The notes under the pieces are model-generated. The model saw only the letters and a program-made list of their open reading frames with translations. It made no database searches and was not told where the DNA came from. Source: Tridacna crocea (taxonomy: Eukaryota; Mollusca; Bivalvia; Cardiida; Cardiidae). From it: a stretch of 64,000 nucleotides of DNA. A program made the translations under genes and the position numbers. How positions within the stretch are numbered: the stretch's first letter is position 1; each line of letters begins with the position of its first letter. Location of the stretch: NCBI GenBank assembly GCA_943736015.1, contig OX031064.1, forward strand, positions 38,119,361 through 38,183,360, read 5' to 3'. Positions 40,495-51,118 of this stretch are shown here, in pieces.

Positions 40495-40600
40495 TTTGTC
40501 TGATACATGGTAAAGCCATATTCTGAGAAACTATGGGTTGTCTGCAACCACTTTGAATTTGGCAAGTCCAACATTTTGTTGTCAGATAGATTTTTTCTTG
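40495..40600 (+). mobile_element. MITE remnant
   Basis: GGTTGTCTGCAACCAC and CAAGTCCAACATTTTGTTGT match a family A right half. Confidence 0.5.
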
Positions 40601-40678
40601 CTATAAAATTAGACTGCATAATGTTCTGGGCAAAAATATAATCTGATCATGCATCTTACTTGTTCACATTCATACAAA

Positions 40679-42543
40679 TTAACTCTTTACCACACATTGA
40701 CACCTTCTGATGACCCAGATAAAGAAACCTTTCAAAACATAGTAGGAAAAGGAGAAAATGCTGGTAACTAGAGCTGGGTATCGCCAAGAAAAATGTATCG
40801 CGATACTATCACGATACCAGGCAGGCGATACGATACGATATCACGATACTTAATTGATCCAGATATACTTAATGACAGCCTATTAAAAGAGAGACTGTTT
40901 TCATGCCATATGCGCAAACAAGATTTTATAGATAGATCTACATGTTCACACTTACATGTATAGTAAGCTCTTCAAAAACTTTAGGAACCTTTCCTTAAAC
41001 TGTGCAAACATTTCTAGCAAAATCAATCCAAATGTTTGCTAAAACAAGTAGGCAAGACAATTTGTCTACATGATATTAAGTTTATGAGGATGTTGTGTTT
41101 TGTACTTTAAAAATCAACGGCAATGCAATACCATTTAGAGTTTTTGCTTTATTTAATATCATTCATTTTGGTCCTCTAATTTTAATTTCCAAGCCAGTTT
41201 GAAAAAAAAATTAGACCTATTTCAAGCATTCGCCGACCCCTCCCCCCTCCCCCCCCAGTAGATTTATATTTTCATTTCCTAAAACAACAATTTTTTTCAC
41301 TCCTGAACAGAATTTTAGCCCCCAACTTATTGTTTTATTCATAGTTTTTTTAGTAAATTCACTGTTTAACTTCATTATTAAAAATGAGAAGATAGTTTGA
41401 AGTCCCTCTGATCGGCCGATGCCACGCTGATCATTGTAGTGTCATGGGTTTTCACGGCTTTCTGGCGATCTATTTTTTCGTGACAATTAATTTTTGGAGA
41501 AGTATTACTACATTATTTGACATCAAGTTGCCATTTTGAATAGTAGGTAACTTTAAAATCTGTCACTTTACACTAGATAAGAGTATTAACACCTTTATTA
41601 CGTTGTCATAAATGACTCGCCAGCTTCCTGATCATGCGCGTGTCCCTTGCATTTTATACTGATCGTGTTTAGCCCATATTTCTGCTGGATGCATGAAAGC
41701 TAGGTTATATGAAGCTCTAGATCATAACTTAATGCGTCAGATTGACAATTAGGCAGATGCTTTCAGCGTCAAAGACGTCATTTCAAAACTCGCACAATTG
41801 TCAACTTCGGAAGACGGTTGCCGATCCGCAGCTCATTCATTTGTTACTTAGAAAGAACAAAGACATTTCAAACTGAGCTATCCTTCGCTAGCAAATAATC
41901 AAATTGCAGCTTATATTCGTCCGGTAAATCAAATGACCTTGTTAATGAATGCTTTATTTTATCTTACAGTCCTTGTGACAAACATGTTAAGGAGGCAAAC
42001 CGATCAAAACAGCCGCAACTTTTTGGGCACGAACAAAATATGATAACCTTAAAGTGTTCCGAATTAGCATCTATAATTAAAACCGGGAAAACCCTAGGCA
42101 AGAGCGAGTTACTAAACATTTCGCTGCAAATTATTCCCCGAATTGCAAAGTTTTATGAATTTCATTGTTTCTAGGGCGAGTTGTTTGTATGTTCTTGTAT
42201 GTATAGCAGAGACAAATTGTGCGTATTTTTTTCTATTTCATACACGAATCATGTACACTTAAACATGATCACACACACTGTGCACACAACGTAAATGTAT
42301 CGCCAAGTATCGATACAATGAGTTAGTATCGCGATATACTATCGCCAGCAAAAATATCACGATGCACCGATGCATCGATGATATCGCCCCAGCTCTACTG
42401 GTAACCAGCATTTTCTCCTTTTCCCACAATGTTTTCTACCCTTACCAGAATAAATTTCCATTTTTGAGTACAAATTATTTTGTCGTCTGTAACTGCTTTC
42501 GATTTGGACCAGTCTAAAATCTTGTTGTTTGGTAACAAGTTAA
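40679..42543 (+). mobile_element. MITE, family A, split by the hAT-like element
   Basis: TTAACTCTTTACCACACATT on the left, GTTTGGTAACAAGTTAA on the right; the hairpin resumes with CTGGTAACCAGC at 42,398. Confidence 0.9.
40769..42397. mobile_element. hAT-like non-autonomous DNA transposon
   Basis: 1,629 bp with ends TAGAGCTGGG and CCCAGCTCTA, flanked by perfect 8-bp target duplications CTGGTAAC (40,761-40,768 and 42,398-42,405). Subterminal ATCGCGATAC-type motifs occur at both ends. No transposase frame is visible. It sits in the core hairpin of a family A MITE, which dates it after that copy. Confidence 0.88.
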
Positions 42544-42704
42544 GCCCTACTAACTGAATGGTGATTGCTTTATAATGAAGATAAAATCTTTAATCCGACA
42601 CATAATCCAAGCTTATTTTTAAAGTCTGGCCACTCTTGCTGAATCACCCAGCTTATCTTTCTAAAGTGCAAATCCAATTTAGAGCTTCCGTTGGAATTGT
42701 CCAA

Positions 42705-43374
42705 CAGTCAAAACGTTTACCAACCATCCCAACCTTAAATGATGCTGAGAAAGAAAGCCTTAAAGACCGTTGTTGGACAAAGAAACTGATATCATTCTAC
42801 TGGCAGAGATTTTGCTTTTCTGCGAGCATACATTATGAATTCATGATGCAAAAAAGATAAACAAGAATTGGAATTCTTTAATTGGCTACTTTTCCTATAT
42901 TGTTTGTTGGATTTTTTTTCAAAATCGACAGGATTCAAGCTGTTGATAAGACAAAGCAACTGTGTGAGTTTCACAAAAATCTGACAACAAATGCAGACTT
43001 TATCATGTAAACAAGAATTGGAAATGTTCAACTTAAAATGGCTACTTTTCCCATACTGTTGGTTGGATTTTTTTTCAAAAATCAATAGGGTTGAAGGTAT
43101 TCATGAGATAAACAAACTGTGCAAGTTTCACGAAAAATCAGACGGACAGACAGACAGATGGACAACAGATACCTCGCCATGATATAAGCTCTGTTGGCTT
43201 TCAGCCAGTAGAGCTAAAAATGCTGGTAACCTGAGTAGCTGGTAACCTCAGAATCTGATCCTTTTCACAGTGTTGTCTATCCCACCCAATACAAATTTCA
43301 ATCTTTGAATCAAAATATTTTGTCATCTGCAAATGCTTTGAACAAGTCTAAAATTTTGTTGTTTGGTAAAAAAT
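42705..43374 (+). mobile_element. MITE, family A, split by a small element
   Basis: Left part TTTACCAACCATCCC ... GCTGAGAAAGAAAGCC; right part resumes ATGCTGGTAACC and ends TTGTTTGGTAAAA. Confidence 0.7.
42795..43210. mobile_element. Small element with two direct repeats
   Basis: Ends CTACTGGCAGA and AGCCAGTAGAG are inverted. Inside, a block of about 130 bp (AAACAAGAATTGGAA ... AAAAATC) occurs twice, followed by a GACAGACAGACAGATGG run. It interrupts a family A MITE. Confidence 0.55.
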
Positions 43375-43421
43375 AAACACATTTCTTTACTTTCCAGTTT
43401 TAGAGAATACGCAATAACTGT

Positions 43422-43560
43422 TTAACTCAAAACAACACGAATTTAGACTGGTCCAAATTGAAAGGATTTACAGACAACAAATTCAATTTAACTGGATTGC
43501 TGATTTTTGTTTTGGATTGGGTAGAACACATTGTAGGAAAAAAAACTTTTTCTGTAGTTT
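43422..43560 (-). mobile_element. MITE left half
   Basis: TTTAACTCAAAACAACACGA and GACTGGTCCAAATTGAAAGG, cut off in the hairpin. Confidence 0.68.
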
Positions 43561-43739
43561 ATTCTTGATCTACATTACCTTTATAAACACCCTGTGTCGT
43601 GCTTAGCAGCCTAAAGGTAAAATTTTGTTACTGGTGAGGAGTGTAGATAACAAAGGGAGACTACTCAAGCACATTATCCACAAAAATGCAATGAGTGCTT
43701 GCTCTTCTTTCAAGGAATAAAACTGGACCAAATTTCCAT

Positions 43740-43960
43740 TTCCTTTACTCTGCCCATCCATAAAACCTGGTACTTTAACATTTCCAAATTTAAATCATGT
43801 ATAGACAACAAAATAAATTTAATATAGATTCAGTAATGGCATGAATTTTGCCCTAAAATTGCTAACACAGCTCAAAAGGAAGGAAATGCTGCACAGTTTT
43901 GTCCTTTTGCTGTAGAGTATTCAACCCTTTTCAAAGGCATTTGAGGTGCATGTGATTGTC
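43740..43960 (-). mobile_element. Old MITE, weak match
   Basis: GTATAGACAACAAAATAAAT and GGAAGGAAATGCTGCACAG recall family A; borders lost. Confidence 0.45.
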
Positions 43961-43965
43961 ACGCA

Positions 43966-44194
43966 TTAACTCTTTACCACACAAGAAAATTTTAGACTGG
44001 TCCAAATTGAAAGGACTTGCAGACGACAAAATAAAGATTACTTAAAAATTGAAATTTGTTCTGGGAAGGGCAGAAAACACTGTGGGAAAAGGAGAAAATG
44101 CTGGTTACCAGCATTTTCTCCTTTTCCCACAGTGTTTTCAAAAGGCTTCTTTCTCAAGGGTGTCAAAAGTAGGGATTGTGTGGTAATGGGTTAA
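43966..44194 (-). mobile_element. piggyBac-type MITE, family A
   Basis: TTAACTCTTTACCACACAAG to GTGGTAATGGGTTAA; perfect hairpin. Shares its right TTAA with the next copy. Confidence 0.94.
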
Positions 44195-44644
44195 CTCATT
44201 ACCAAACAACAATAATTTAGGCTTGTCCAAATTGAAAGCATTAGCAGACGACAAAATAAAAGTGACTAAAAATTTGAATTTTGTTTTGTTAACCCTTTAC
44301 TCCATAGATACTCATTTCTACACATTGCTTGTAGGAGCTTCTTGACAACATTGTGGCAAAAGGTGAAATTGCTCGTGATGAGCAATTTCACCTTTTGTCA
44401 CAATGTTTTCTATGCTATCAAAAGGTGTCATTTACACATAAGAAATGGCTTCATCTTTGCTGTTACTTAAGGTCAGTTGGAGATACCACAGATATGCCTT
44501 ATGGGGTAAAGGGTTAAGGGTGGAAAACATTGTGGGAAAAGGAGAAAATGCTGGTTACCAGCATTTTCTCCTTTTCCCATGATGTTTTCTAAAGGCTTCT
44601 TTCTCAGGGTCATCAAAAGTTGGGATTGTGTGGTAATGGGTTAA
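44191..44644 (-). mobile_element. MITE, family A, split by a family B copy
   Basis: Left part ends GAATTTTGTTTTG at 44,288; right part resumes GGGTGGAAAACATTGTGG at 44,518 and ends GTGGTAATGGGTTAA. Confidence 0.92.
44289..44517 (+). mobile_element. piggyBac-type MITE, family B, nested in family A
   Basis: Full-length, bounded by TTAA on both sides within the surrounding copy. Confidence 0.93.
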
Positions 44645-44660
44645 AGCTCTCTATCAGTAC

Positions 44661-45171
44661 TGTTACGGGAGACCACTCCTTCCTGCATGGCATTCTCCCG
44701 ATTTAAATACAATACCTGGCTACTGCGTCAGAGAGATATCTCTTTGGCTCAGTGGTTAGGGTATTGGCTTTGCGTCCAGGAGTTCGGAGTTCGAATCCCG
44801 CTCCGATCCTTATTTCTGCCTTGCATTTATTCATTTGTTTCTTTGTTACGGACTTTGTTCGTAAGATGGGGGCTCGTCCGGGATTGGCCATTGAGCCATT
44901 AATCCCATTTGTTGTCCAAAATCGGACTTCCTGCCTAATAAGGCTTTGAGTCATCAATAAATGATGACTTTAAGAGGGGGTGTGTTACGGGAGACCACTC
45001 CTTCCTGCATGGCATTCTCCCGATTTAAATACAATACCTTGCTACTGCGTCAGAGAGATATCTCTTTGACTCAGTGGTTAGGGTATTGGCTTTGCGTCCG
45101 GGAGTTCGGAGTTCGAATCCCGCTCCGATCCTTATTTCTGCCATGCATTTATTCATTTGTTTCTTTGTTAC
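44661..45171 (+). mobile_element. TRIM: miniature LTR retroelement with tRNA-like block in its LTRs
   Basis: Two direct LTRs of equal length (189 bp; 44,661-44,849 and 44,983-45,171), about 98% identical, surround 133 bp without coding capacity. The PBS at 44,867-44,884 reads TGGGGGCTCGTCCGGGAT, the sequence complementary to the 3' end of tRNA-Pro used by murine leukaemia viruses; it starts 17 bp inside the LTR end. A purine tract (AAGAGGGGG) stands right before the 3' LTR, and both LTRs begin TG. Each LTR holds an A box (TGGCTCAGTGG) and a B box (GTTCGAATCC) at tRNA-like spacing. No clear target duplication was found. The element looks whole and fairly young, is non-coding by nature, and would need outside enzymes to move. 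Confidence 0.82.
44733..44811 (+). promoter_or_regulatory. tRNA-like Pol III promoter block in the 5' LTR
   Basis: The block runs from GATATCTCTTTGGCTCAGTG to the B box GAGTTCGAATCCCGC. Spacing of the A and B boxes suits TFIIIC binding. The acceptor and T stems pair poorly, so it is a promoter relic rather than a tRNA. The same block recurs at 45,055-45,133 in the 3' LTR. Confidence 0.6.
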
Positions 45172-45449
45172 TGACCTAACAAAGTATTGCTCTCTAGGCA
45201 CAAAGCAAGCTCTTAACGTTTTTTTTTGCAAAAGAACTTCTTGTAACCTTGCTATTCAGAGCTTTTGAGAACAGTGTTGCTTCTTTTTTGCCACACTGTT
45301 TTCTACAAAATTATTCTTTTTTTCACATAATATTTTTCTTTTGTGTTATTTGTACCATTTCTCAAGTCAACAATATTGAAATTGACAGGAGAAATAATGG
45401 AATAAACAGTTTCACATTAACCCTTGATTTTCATGACAATTAAGAAAAT

Positions 45450-45644
45450 CCTGTTAAGAAAATAATGGTAAAAGGAGAAAGTGGCAGTTACTGGCATTGC
45501 CAAGTTTTTCTTTGATATGGTAGAATACATTATTGGAAAAGTAAAAATTGCTGGTTACCAATATTTTCTCCTTTTCCAACTTTGTTTTCAAAAGGCTTCT
45601 TTCTCAGGGTTGTTAAAAGTCATGATTGTGTGATTAAGGGTTAA
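45450..45644 (-). mobile_element. MITE, family A, left end poor
   Basis: Hairpin AAAATTGCTGGTTACCAATA and right end TGTGTGATTAAGGGTTAA; a scrambled second hairpin piece lies to the left. Confidence 0.7.
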
Positions 45645-45829
45645 TCTGATATAGAGTAAAGATCCTAAATTGATACGATTCTGTTCTTTGGCCTAAAATC
45701 AAACATGCCTTGTAATAGCAGTTGGGCGTTGGTCTTTACCTTGTAATTTCCATATTTCAATGCTTTTACACTGTTCATGTTTATTTAAAACATGCTTTAT
45801 CAAACAACAAAATGTTAGATTTGACTATA

Positions 45830-46056
45830 TTAACCCATTACCACACAATCCCTACTTTTGATGACCCTGAGAAACAAAACTTTGGAAAACATAGTGGGAA
45901 AAGAAGGAAATGCTGGTAATCAGCATTTCCTCCTTTTTCCCACAATGTTTTCTACCCTACCAAAGAAAAATTGCACCTTTTCAGCCACACTGAAAATGTC
46001 GTCTGCAAATTTCACTTTGGATAACACTAAAATTTTGTAGTTTGGTAAAGAGTTAA
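45830..46056 (+). mobile_element. piggyBac-type MITE, family A
   Basis: TTAACCCATTACCACACAAT to TTTGGTAAAGAGTTAA; loop GGAAATGCTGGTAATCAGCA. Confidence 0.9.
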
Positions 46057-46736
46057 TTGTGTTAAAGGCCCAGTAAAAGCCAAAATATCAAAGCAGGTGT
46101 CATAATACATTTAAATTTAAATCATACCATTTAAAAGTATGGAAAATATTGTGGAAATGACAATCTGTTATTGAATGGTTGGGCCGTAGGTTAGTCGCAG
46201 GAAGAAAAACAATTTTTTAAATCAGGCAAAAAGTAAACAAAAGACGCAGCTACCTGGCAGGTTTTAGTCTGGTTTTAAAATTAACTTTTCTGTTAGTGAC
46301 CAACACTTGGGCTGACTGTAAAATGACTGAATGTCGCCTCACAATAATTTCCAAACTTTTTAATTGTATGATAAATATTCAAATGCATTCAAACACCTTC
46401 TTTATTTATCTTTGGCTTTTATTGTTACTTTCAAGGTATAGTAGATAACCTGAGCACATTCTCTTTTTTTCCCACAAAGTTTTCATGAGCTTTTTCCTTA
46501 CAAAACCAGTTGTTCCGTAGAAGATCAACTCAATGGAATAGAATCAGGAAATCCTGCATTTCTTCATGCTAGCAGGGCAAATAAAGCAGGAATGTCCTTG
46601 GGCAAGGACAGGCAAAGCTGGCACAGCCTACCCACTTGTGAAACCCAGAAAAGATACGCTTGCAACAGAACAAAATTCTACAGAAAACAATATCAGAACA
46701 TACCGTTTTGCTTTTTTTTCTAAGAATCAGCCCTAA
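46057..46736. other. No gene seen
   Basis: AT-rich; includes a stretch beginning AAAGGCCCAGTAAAAGCC that looks like another short repeat. No exon is supported. Confidence 0.45.
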
Positions 46737-46966
46737 TTAATCCATTACCACACAAAAATATTTTGAACAAGTCCAAATTGAAAGCTATTGCAGATGACAA
46801 CATAAATGTGAATCAATATCTAAAATATGATTTGGAAAGGGTAGAAAACATTGTGGAAAAAGAAGAAAATGCTGGTTACCAGCATTTTCTCCTTTTCCCA
46901 CCATGTTTTCATTATGCTTCTTTTTCAGGGTCATCACAAGTCGTAACTGTGTGGTAAAGACTTCAT
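46737..46966 (-). mobile_element. piggyBac-type MITE, family A
   Basis: TTAATCCATTACCACACAAA to GTGTGGTAAAGACTTC; hairpin intact. Confidence 0.87.
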
Positions 46967-48150
46967 TTATAACCTATAATCATTCCTGGTCCAATTTTTA
47001 CAACCAATATTTTTTAAGACTTTCATGAAGAACATTTGAGAGTAACACAGAACAAGGAGTTAGTGACTGTTGAGGGAAAATCAAGAACATTTGAAAGTAA
47101 CATAGAAGAAGGAGTTAGTCTGTTGAGGTAATGGCAATCAACAAGTCACATGACTCCATTCCTGAACTTCAACAAGCGACTAGCCATAATGTCCCATCAT
47201 GACCAGGCTCAGTACAATTTAATGGCAGACCACCTCAGTGACAACCATTTCACAATCTAGCCAGAATTATGTATGAGCAATTTACCCAATATAGTAAAAA
47301 TATGCCTTTTTATACCTCTGCTGCTGACAGCTTTGAAAAACTTCATTCAAAACCGCTGTGATAAGCAATCATTTGCTCCTCTTCCCAAAGTTTTACCGAC
47401 AGTTGCTTGAAAAATTATACTTTTCCCTTCCTGTTTGTTCTTTGTGTCAATTGTAATACTGTTTCATAGGTATCCAGTTATCCTGGACAATAAAGGGTTA
47501 AAGGTTGATATAAAGTGTTTTTCATGCTGTGGAGATCTATTTCCTTATAAAAATATTTTTGTATCCTCAGTCACAGCTTGAATCCAATTTAATGAGACTT
47601 TCAAGTGGGTACAATGACATGATGTTGTGAAAGATAGATTGGTGTATATATTATACAACCATGTTACTTCCAAAACTCAGTGTGGATTATAAATATTTCC
47701 ACTCATCTACCCCCATTAAATTTTGAAAAGAAAAGTGAAAATGGAAAAACTGCACTAAATATAACAACATCTCTTAATTTTGTCACACTGTTTTTGTAGA
47801 CTTTAAACCATATCATTATTGTAATCATTAGCACTTGATACTCTTCCTTTCAAATTATGCTTTATGACCTTCTTCCTTTTACATTATGCTCTCTGCTGAT
47901 CTCTAGTAACGTACAACCACAGAAAAATCTTGCTGTCAATTTTCTCACTTAGCATTTAAATTGGCAAGTAATTCCTCACAACCACCTCTTTGCTACCGTG
48001 TTCTTGGATCAATCCATCGGTTGTCAATAGGATGTTTTTTTCTCTGTTATCTACAACAAATTCATTTCAGGACAGCACGTTTTAAATCATGACAATTCAC
48101 CATTCGAGAGCCAGATTGCATACCAAGGAAACTTTCAGCTATGAGAAGTA
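46967..48150. other. No gene seen
   Basis: Contains a direct repeat of about 55 bp (GAACATTTGAGAGTAACA at 47,029 and its copy at 47,085). Otherwise unremarkable. Confidence 0.5.
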
Positions 48151-48154
48151 GACC

Positions 48155-48382
48155 TATAATTACCAAACATCAATATTTTTCGGCTTGTCCAAATCGAAAG
48201 CATTTGCAGACAACAAAATAAAAGTGAATGAAAATTTGAAATTTGTTTTGTGAAGGGTAGAAAACATTGTGGGAAAAGGAGTAAATGCTGGTTACCAGCA
48301 TTTTCCTCTTTCCCCACATTATTTTCTAAAGGCCTCTTTCTCAGAGTCGTCAAAAGTAGGGATTGTGTGGTAATGGAATAAA
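48155..48382 (-). mobile_element. piggyBac-type MITE, family A
   Basis: AATTACCAAACATCAATATT to GTGTGGTAATGGAATAA; both TTAA borders decayed. Confidence 0.85.
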
Positions 48383-48480
48383 AGGGATTCCAAAATTACC
48401 CCAATAGCCAATGAATTACCGCATGAGGTTTCCTTGAATGATGACAGGTTAAAATATCAAAGGACCATAACCCCTAGTAG

Positions 48481-48849
48481 CATTATCTCCCGCTAGATGG
48501 CATTCTATAAATAGTTAAATACTCATCTATCTGATATGGGCATCCTGGGTACAGAACCGAACTACTTTCCTACGCGACAACGGTTACTTTGAATTTAAAA
48601 CAAAAAAAAAAAGGTTTACCCAGTAAAACGCTACCTCGTGCAATTCACTCAACTATGATCACCAGTTTAGAGAAATCTGTTGCTAAAGCAGGTCTCATTT
48701 CTCCTCAAACGTATTGATACGTAAAAGCTATTTTCAACATTGCTACTTTATAGAGCGTAATATTGCAGTCAGCCCACTTTCGGGGCTAGTAGTGATGCGT
48801 CATATAAGACAGTCGAATCTTCGAAGAATATGACATGCGCAGACAACGC
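48481..48849. mobile_element. MULE-like MITE, copy 3
   Basis: Full-length copy, 369 bp, closest in sequence to copy 2. Perfect 9-bp duplication CCCTAGTAG at 48,472-48,480 and 48,850-48,858. Confidence 0.78.
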
Positions 48850-48934
48850 CCCTAGTAGTATTTACTCAATGGTAAAGAAAACAAATTACTTTAAATTCCA
48901 ACAGAAGGAAGGCTTCCGTTTCTTTTTACAAGAT

Positions 48935-49175
48935 CACATATTTTGGACATCTCAGAATTGAAACCAGTCTTGCAGACAACCAATCAAATGTGACTCATGT
49001 AATGGAAACTGCATCCTATGAGGTGGAAAACATTGAGGAAAAAGGAGAAAATGCTGGTAACTCTTCCAGAGACCTATGGTTCAATGTTTACAATTTCAAA
49101 TATTGTCATCAGACTGATGCTTTTAACCTTGATGATCATAGCATTAAAATTTTGTTATTTGAGAAAAAGTTAGCC
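48935..49175 (-). mobile_element. MITE left half with foreign right part
   Basis: GAGGTGGAAAACATTGAGG and AAAATGCTGGTAAC, then unrelated sequence to TTTGTTATTTGAGAAA. Confidence 0.55.
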
Positions 49176-49214
49176 AGGTACAATTTCAAATAGCCATTAC
49201 TGTGGTCAAGACTT

Positions 49215-49653
49215 TTAACTCTTTACCGGACGACAAAATTATAGCTTTGTCCAAATTGAAAACATCTGCAGACGACAATAATTATTTCGATGGATCAAAT
49301 GGTGCCAATTTTCTTTGGTCAGGTAGAAAACATTGTGGAAAAAGGAGAAAATGCTAATTACCAGCATTTTCTCCTATTCCTATATTTGTTTTCAAAAGAC
49401 CTCATTTCTTCAGGGTCTTTAATCCTTTCCCAAATGACAAATTTTATACTCTTCGAAACTGAAAGAGTTTGCAGAAGATAATTTCAAATTTGATAAAAAT
49501 GGCAGAAAGTTCTCCAAATGGGTAGAAAACACTGTGGGAAAAGGAGAAATTTCTCCTTTTCCCACAGTGTTTTCAAAAGACTTGTACTGCAGACACGTGA
49601 AAACAAGGGCTTGTTGGGGAAAGGGTTAAAAGTCTGCATTGTGCGTAAAAGCT
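49215..49653 (-). mobile_element. MITE, family A, split by a family C copy
   Basis: Left part to CAGGGTCTTTAA; right part resumes AAGTCTGCATTGTGCGTA. Confidence 0.87.
49419..49628 (-). mobile_element. piggyBac-type MITE, family C, nested
   Basis: TTAATCCTTTCCCAAATGAC to GGGAAAGGGTTAA; loop lost (GGAGAAATTTCTCC). Confidence 0.9.
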
Positions 49654-49869
49654 TATAAGAATATTAGGGGAAGACCAAGATTTACAATGCAGAGTGAGTG
49701 CTAAAGTGTTTTTTATTTGAAAAAGGGTATCCAAATTTGGAAGTTCAATTATAGAATATCTTATGTCTAAACATGGCTGCACTGTATGACCTTTTGGGCA
49801 ACCACCTTTCAATCAACAGTAACTCTTAACAAGACCACAAAATTTTATGAGAAGCATTTGTAACCTCAT

Positions 49870-50104
49870 TTAACACTTTACAAAACAATCCCTGGTTTGG
49901 TAACGACCTAGAGTAAGAAGCCATCTGAAAACATCGTGGGAAAAGGAGAAAATGCTTGTAACCAGCATTTTCTCCATTTCCCCAAATGTTTTCTTCTCTT
50001 CTAAAATGAAGCTTCAATTTCTGAGTCACGTTTATTTTGTTGTCTGCAAATGCTTTCAATTTCGACAGGTCTAAAATTTTGTTGTTTAGTAAAGATTGCG
50101 TTAA
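49870..50104 (+). mobile_element. piggyBac-type MITE, family A
   Basis: TTAACACTTTACAAAACAAT to AGTAAAGATTGCGTTAA; hairpin with few mismatches. Confidence 0.87.
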
Positions 50105-50184
50105 CCTGGAATTTCCAACAATGTTTTCAAAGTCTTGCTTTCTCAGGGTCGTTAAAAGTCGGGATTGTGTGGTAAAGAGTTAAT
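50105..50184 (-). mobile_element. MITE right half
   Basis: CCAACAATGTTTTCAAAG to GTGGTAAAGAGTTAA, joined to the preceding TTAA. Confidence 0.75.
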
Positions 50185-50446
50185 TGCATCAATCATATAT
50201 ATGCAGCTTTCTATAGGCCTTGGAAACAGCCCCTGTGCAGGCCCAGTGAGCATTATTGGTTGGGACATTTACTTTTCTTGGACTGCAGTCTGATCTTGTT
50301 CTATATTGCCCAGAAAAAGCCACAGTAGTGGTGAAAAACATGCTTTACTGGTAAGTCGTCATAAAAGATAATTGTAAAAACTTTGTGCCACAATAAACTT
50401 GCTGCAATGTTTTAAGCAATTTTTACCTTTGCAGCAATAATTTCAC

Positions 50447-50725
50447 TTATTCAAAATAAGAGTATTTTTTTAAACATGTACTACATAAAAGCATAATAAA
50501 TGGAAAATCTGAAGGAAAATGGGATAAATGAAGGGAACCTGGTAAATTTCCAAGAGGGGGATTAACTGCCGATTTAAGTGTTTGTAAGATTTGTGTGATC
50601 AGGTTGGATAACTGTGGAGACATAAACTCAAAACTACTATGATAAATAATAACAGACGTAATACTTTGTAAATATTGACAATCATTGCTAGTCCATTCCT
50701 CCATGGTTATATCAACTTGTTTAAA
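50447..50725 (-). CDS. Possible last exon of an unidentified gene
   Basis: 279 bp open from acceptor CATGTTTAG to a TAA. It reads FKQVDITMEEWTSNDCQYLQ, SITSVIIYHSSFEFMSPQLS and continues helical, ending LLCSTCLKKYSYFE. It lies outside every repeat copy and has a protein-like composition. The start phase fits the end of the 55,425 segment. If real, it is the C-terminus of a gene upstream of, or nested in, KNDC1. No close AATAAA follows; the nearest lies in a MITE about 400 bp on. Confidence 0.45.
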   Translation of the reverse strand, partial: FKQVDITMEEWTSNDCQYLQSITSVIIYHSSFEFMSPQLSNLITQILQTLKSAVNPPLGNLPGSLHLSHFPSDFPFIMLLCSTCLKKYSYFE

Positions 50726-51118
50726 CTAAACATGATAAATCTGCCATCCACATAGATAAATCAATCAAATTTGCATCACCACCTCAACAGCCGTATGACC
50801 TGGCAAAGTAACAACTTTATAAATTAATTGGTCTGTGTAAAATTTATGTTTTTGATGAACCATTATTGGTAAAAAAAATACCAAAATTAAGCATTTTGCA
50901 TAATCATAAATTAAAATACTCTGATATAGGCTGATTTTCGTCTGTGAATCATTCTATTAGAATATCTTCCATACTGAAAATTATGCCTCGCTCAGAAAAC
51001 TTTCAGTTGACTTACATGATGGGGTCCGTCTTTCGAAAAGGTAGGAAACATTATGGGAAAATGTGAGTTTTTTTTGTCTTCAGTGATATTAGTTGTATGA
51101 GGACACAGGATCCTTCAG

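Noticed and set aside
44733-44811. tRNA gene in the TRIM LTR
   Set aside because: A and B boxes are good, but acceptor and T stems do not pair, so it is a tRNA-like promoter block rather than a tRNA gene.
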